From: Microbacterium sp. Root553
Lineage (GTDB): Bacteria > Actinomycetota > Actinomycetes > Actinomycetales > Microbacteriaceae
DNA: 64,000 nt
Assembly (NCBI RefSeq): GCF_001426995.1
Contig: NZ_LMFY01000001.1
Location: forward strand, 680,056 to 744,055
Reading direction: 5' to 3'
Shown: positions 61,944-64,000 of the stretch, in pieces
Layout of the letters: the number at the start of each line of letters is the position of its first letter
How positions within the stretch are numbered: position 1 is the stretch's first letter
Program-made: the position numbers and the translations under genes
The notes under the pieces: model-generated
The model's input: the letters and a program-made list of their open reading frames with translations, nothing else
What the model was told of the DNA's origin: nothing
The model's database searches: none

Positions 61944-61979
61944 CCGACGGCGGAGCCCGCGCCTGACCGACGGGACCAC

Positions 61980-62014
61980 GATCCCGGATGCCGCACGTCG
62001 CGGCATCCGGGATC
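61980..62014 (+). terminator. Terminator after the nucleobase permease
   Basis: GATCCCGGATGCCG pairs with CGGCATCCGGGATC, with a seven-base loop. The TetR gene on the reverse strand ends 30 bases away, so it may serve both. Confidence 0.88.
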
Positions 62015-62044
62015 TTCGCGTCTCAGCGGTCGGTCATGCGCATG

Positions 62045-62695
62045 TCACGCCCGCGCCGCACGAGTGCGGGCATCGGGGTTGCGCGGGGCCAGCCGCAGCG
62101 GCAGGGGCGCCTCCGGTTCCGGCAGACCGTAGAGGCGGTGCACCCAGCGACGGGAGTCCTCGAGCGGGAACGTGTCGCCGTAGACGGCGTACTTGAGGAA
62201 GATTCCTTCGAGCGTCGTCCGCAGCATGATCTCCTCGAGAGGCGGGTCCGCCGCGCCCCGGTCGCGGAAGATCTGCCGCACGATGTCCTCCGAGCTGGAG
62301 GACTGTTCGTCGAACCTGCTCTCCGACTCCGCGAACAGGCGGTGCGTGTCGGGCTGGAGCTGCATGGCGAACACGGTCCGCTGCAGCGGCATGGCGTAGC
62401 CGGTCGCGGTGAGCGCCCCGTCGATGATCCCCGAGAGCCGGACATCCGCCGGTCCGTCCGCCTGCGGCAACGCGAACAGGGTCTCGTACCAGCGATCGAT
62501 CACGGCGGAGATCAGCTGCTGCTTGCCGCCGAAATGGTAGTTCATCAGGCCTTGGGCGACACCCGCCCTCTGGGTGATCTCGGCGACGCTCGCGCCGTTC
62601 ACCCCTCGTTCGGCGAAGAGCTCGATGGCGGCGACCAGCATGGCCTCCCGCGCGCGCGCACTCGCACCGCGATTGTGCTCCTCGGACCGAGCCAT
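62045..62695 (-). CDS. TetR/AcrR family regulator
   Basis: A 216-residue regulator: REAMLVAAIELFAERGVNGA, helix-turn-helix EITQRAGVAQGLMNYHFGGK, and a helical ligand domain with a BetI-like TetR_C (MQLQPDTHRLFAESESRFDE). The recognition helix GVAQGLMNYHF is typical. ATG 62695 is used; ten codons upstream the frame is open. It is divergent from the DUF1266 gene, so the gap (62696-62814) may hold its operator. Confidence 0.9.
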   Translation of the reverse strand: MARSEEHNRGASARAREAMLVAAIELFAERGVNGASVAEITQRAGVAQGLMNYHFGGKQQLISAVIDRWYETLFALPQADGPADVRLSGIIDGALTATGYAMPLQRTVFAMQLQPDTHRLFAESESRFDEQSSSSEDIVRQIFRDRGAADPPLEEIMLRTTLEGIFLKYAVYGDTFPLEDSRRWVHRLYGLPEPEAPLPLRLAPRNPDARTRAARA

Positions 62696-62716
62696 GTGGC
62701 AATCACTTCCCCAGGA

Positions 62717-62743
62717 TCGGATCACCTTCGGGTTGCGATCCGA
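62717..62743. promoter_or_regulatory. Inverted repeat in the TetR/DUF1266 promoter region
   Basis: TCGGATC (62717-62723) and GATCCGA (62737-62743). It is followed by the AT-rich CGCTATATATTACAATTTGA where promoters of both genes probably lie. Confidence 0.45.
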
Positions 62744-62814
62744 ACGCTATATATTACAATTTGAACAGACATTCAGGCTATGAGTCCCCCCAGACTCGCA
62801 CAGTGAGGAGTGTA

Positions 62815-63612
62815 ATGCCCCCGTTGCGGATCGCCCCAGCGATCACCATGAACGCCTCGCCCCGCTACTCCACGACCGGCACCGACGCCGAGGGGATCGC
62901 GATGGGTCTGCTGCAGATCTGCACCCTGCCGTCCGGCCCATGGAACGACCCGACCGCTCCCGGCCTCGGAGCGGTGGAGCGGGCGATGATCGTCGAGCAA
63001 TGGGACGTCGGCTCTCGCGCGGACTGGCTCAGCATGATCGACTTCCTGAGCATCGAGCGGCGCCGCCGACATGCGTGGATGCTCCACCTGTCGGCGCGCA
63101 ACCAGCGGGCGGCCGCCCTCGGGCGTCCGCCACGGACACAGGAATGGCTGGCCGGAATCGACCACGAGGGCGGTGACGTGAGCGATGCGCGTCCCTTCGT
63201 GGCGGGTGTCGAGCTGATCGAGCGCGAACTGCGCAGATCGGTGGGAGAGGACCTGATCGCCCCCGATCTGTTCGTGCGCACCCTCGACGGCTACGCGCTG
63301 GGTCAGGCCGTCGCGATGACGACCTGGGGTGTCGCGCTCGGTTACGCCGACGTCTCCGAGGCGCGTCAGATCATCCATCGCATCAGCACGGAGGCCAGAC
63401 CCTCGTTCGAGTCGTGGGCGGACTTCGGCCTGAGCTACCTCGCCGGACGCGTCATGCACTGGAGCGACGGCACGGTCGACGAGAGTGCGATCGCGAAGTT
63501 CGGCGACGGCTGGCGCGACCTCAAGACGGCTCTGAGCAGCCGTCGCGGTCCGTGGGCAGCGCTCCCCTGGGGGACGACCCAGCACCTCTCGACCTCGCGG
63601 CGAACCGGCTGA
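62815..63612 (+). CDS. DUF1266 domain protein
   Basis: A 265-residue soluble protein. The DUF1266 core is QWDVGSRADWLSMIDFLSIE, ALGQAVAMTTWGVALGYADV, and the end region with FESWADFGLSYLAGRVMHWS. The family is scattered in bacteria, often near phage and toxin-immunity loci, with unknown role. ATG 62815 has GAGGAG at seven bases; an upstream in-frame start at 62761 is not used. It is divergent from a TetR regulator and followed by a terminator. Confidence 0.82.
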   Translation: MPPLRIAPAITMNASPRYSTTGTDAEGIAMGLLQICTLPSGPWNDPTAPGLGAVERAMIVEQWDVGSRADWLSMIDFLSIERRRRHAWMLHLSARNQRAAALGRPPRTQEWLAGIDHEGGDVSDARPFVAGVELIERELRRSVGEDLIAPDLFVRTLDGYALGQAVAMTTWGVALGYADVSEARQIIHRISTEARPSFESWADFGLSYLAGRVMHWSDGTVDESAIAKFGDGWRDLKTALSSRRGPWAALPWGTTQHLSTSRRTG

Positions 63613-63623
63613 CGACACAGACT

Positions 63624-63668
63624 CACGGATGCGGACCCTGCCGGAGGGGCGTCGGGTCCGCATCCGTG
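63624..63668. terminator. Bidirectional terminator
   Basis: CACGGATGCGGACCC pairs with GGGTCCGCATCCGTG around a 15-base loop, between the ends of the DUF1266 and LacI-family genes. Confidence 0.85.
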
Positions 63669-63705
63669 TCGGAGCACGACCGGGCGCACGCCGGGGCGTC
63701 GGTCG

Positions 63706-64000
63706 TCAGGACGAGGCGCGGACGACCAGCTCGGTCGGCAGGATCGTCGTGTGCGCCGGATCGCTGCCGGCGAGTCGGGACAGCAGGACCCCTGCCATCG
63801 CCTCGCCCTGTGCGTACATGGGCTGACGCATGGTCGTCAGAGGCGGGTCGGTGCTCACCGCGACCGAGGAGTCGTCGAAGCCGACGAGGGCGACGTCCTC
63901 GGGCACGCGGATGCCGGCCGCCCGCAGCGCGGTCAGCGCTCCGCGGGCCATGAGGTCGCTGGCGACGAAGATCGCGTCGGGGCGCCCGACGGCGAGGATG
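63706..64000 (-). CDS. LacI-family transcriptional regulator, C-terminal part only
   Basis: The reverse strand runs in from the right edge and ends at 63706. The last 97 residues match the ligand domain of LacI/GalR regulators: DAIFVASDLMARGALTALRA, VPEDVALVGFDDSSVAVSTD, PPLTTMRQPMYAQGEAMAGV. The DNA-binding domain lies outside. It probably regulates a sugar operon beyond the window. Confidence 0.9.
   Translation of the reverse strand, partial: ILAVGRPDAIFVASDLMARGALTALRAAGIRVPEDVALVGFDDSSVAVSTDPPLTTMRQPMYAQGEAMAGVLLSRLAGSDPAHTTILPTELVVRASS

Overview
The window is 64 kb of high-GC, densely coded actinobacterial chromosome. Its features fit Microbacteriaceae, most likely Microbacterium or a close relative: many leaderless genes with a TANNNT box six or seven bases before the start codon, GTG starts, DUF3073, an Rv2578c-type radical SAM protein, and purine genes scattered rather than clustered. 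This assignment comes from gene content and style, not from a database match. I see no rRNA, tRNA, CRISPR array, IS element or prophage.

Layout. 1-3.0 kb: a glycoside hydrolase family 3 gene (cut by the window edge) and a sugar-type MFS transporter, divergent from a regulator with two TetR domains. 3-9.7 kb: recQ, a small acetyltransferase with pirin, and a large secreted subtilase. 9.8-16.7 kb: a probable monocarboxylate (pyruvate/acetate) module with a sodium:solute symporter, its small membrane partner, a LytS/LytTR two-component pair, and cstA-ybdD; a direct repeat upstream of cstA looks like a LytTR site. 16.9-21.8 kb: an ECF-type importer (two S-like components, a double ATPase, a T component) with a siderophore-interacting flavoprotein, preceded by a good IdeR/DtxR iron box. 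21.9-30.9 kb: acyl-CoA dehydrogenase, a secreted D,D-carboxypeptidase, an intein-containing radical SAM protein, YaeQ, a DEAD-box RNA helicase with a long Arg/Gly-rich tail, and an aldose epimerase. 31-38.5 kb: an RND efflux permease with its TetR regulator and operator, two crcB fluoride-channel genes, a FAD/Rieske oxidoreductase and a nitroreductase. 38.5-43.5 kb: an unusual five-gene membrane cassette (80-residue peptide, ABC ATPase, permease, small membrane protein, HELGH membrane protein), then a DUF4097-PadR pair behind a strong palindrome. 43.8-56.4 kb: universal stress protein, DUF3073, MOSC, MFS, purF, purM, Nudix, purD and a glutamine-type ABC system with fused binding protein and permease. 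56.5-64 kb: PadR-controlled drug exporter, purC, uracil-type permease, TetR, DUF1266 and the end of a LacI-family gene.

Four intergenic loci carry one family of palindromic repeats (cores ending GACGAGACGAAACGC or GACGAGACGAAGGGC), always just after stop codons. A different dispersed repeat sits in frame inside purM. The most promising leads are the iron-box ECF/flavoprotein locus, the 38.7-42.0 kb peptide/ABC/metalloprotease cassette, the LytTR-type repeat linking the sensor pair to cstA, and the intein placed exactly at an iron-sulfur cysteine.
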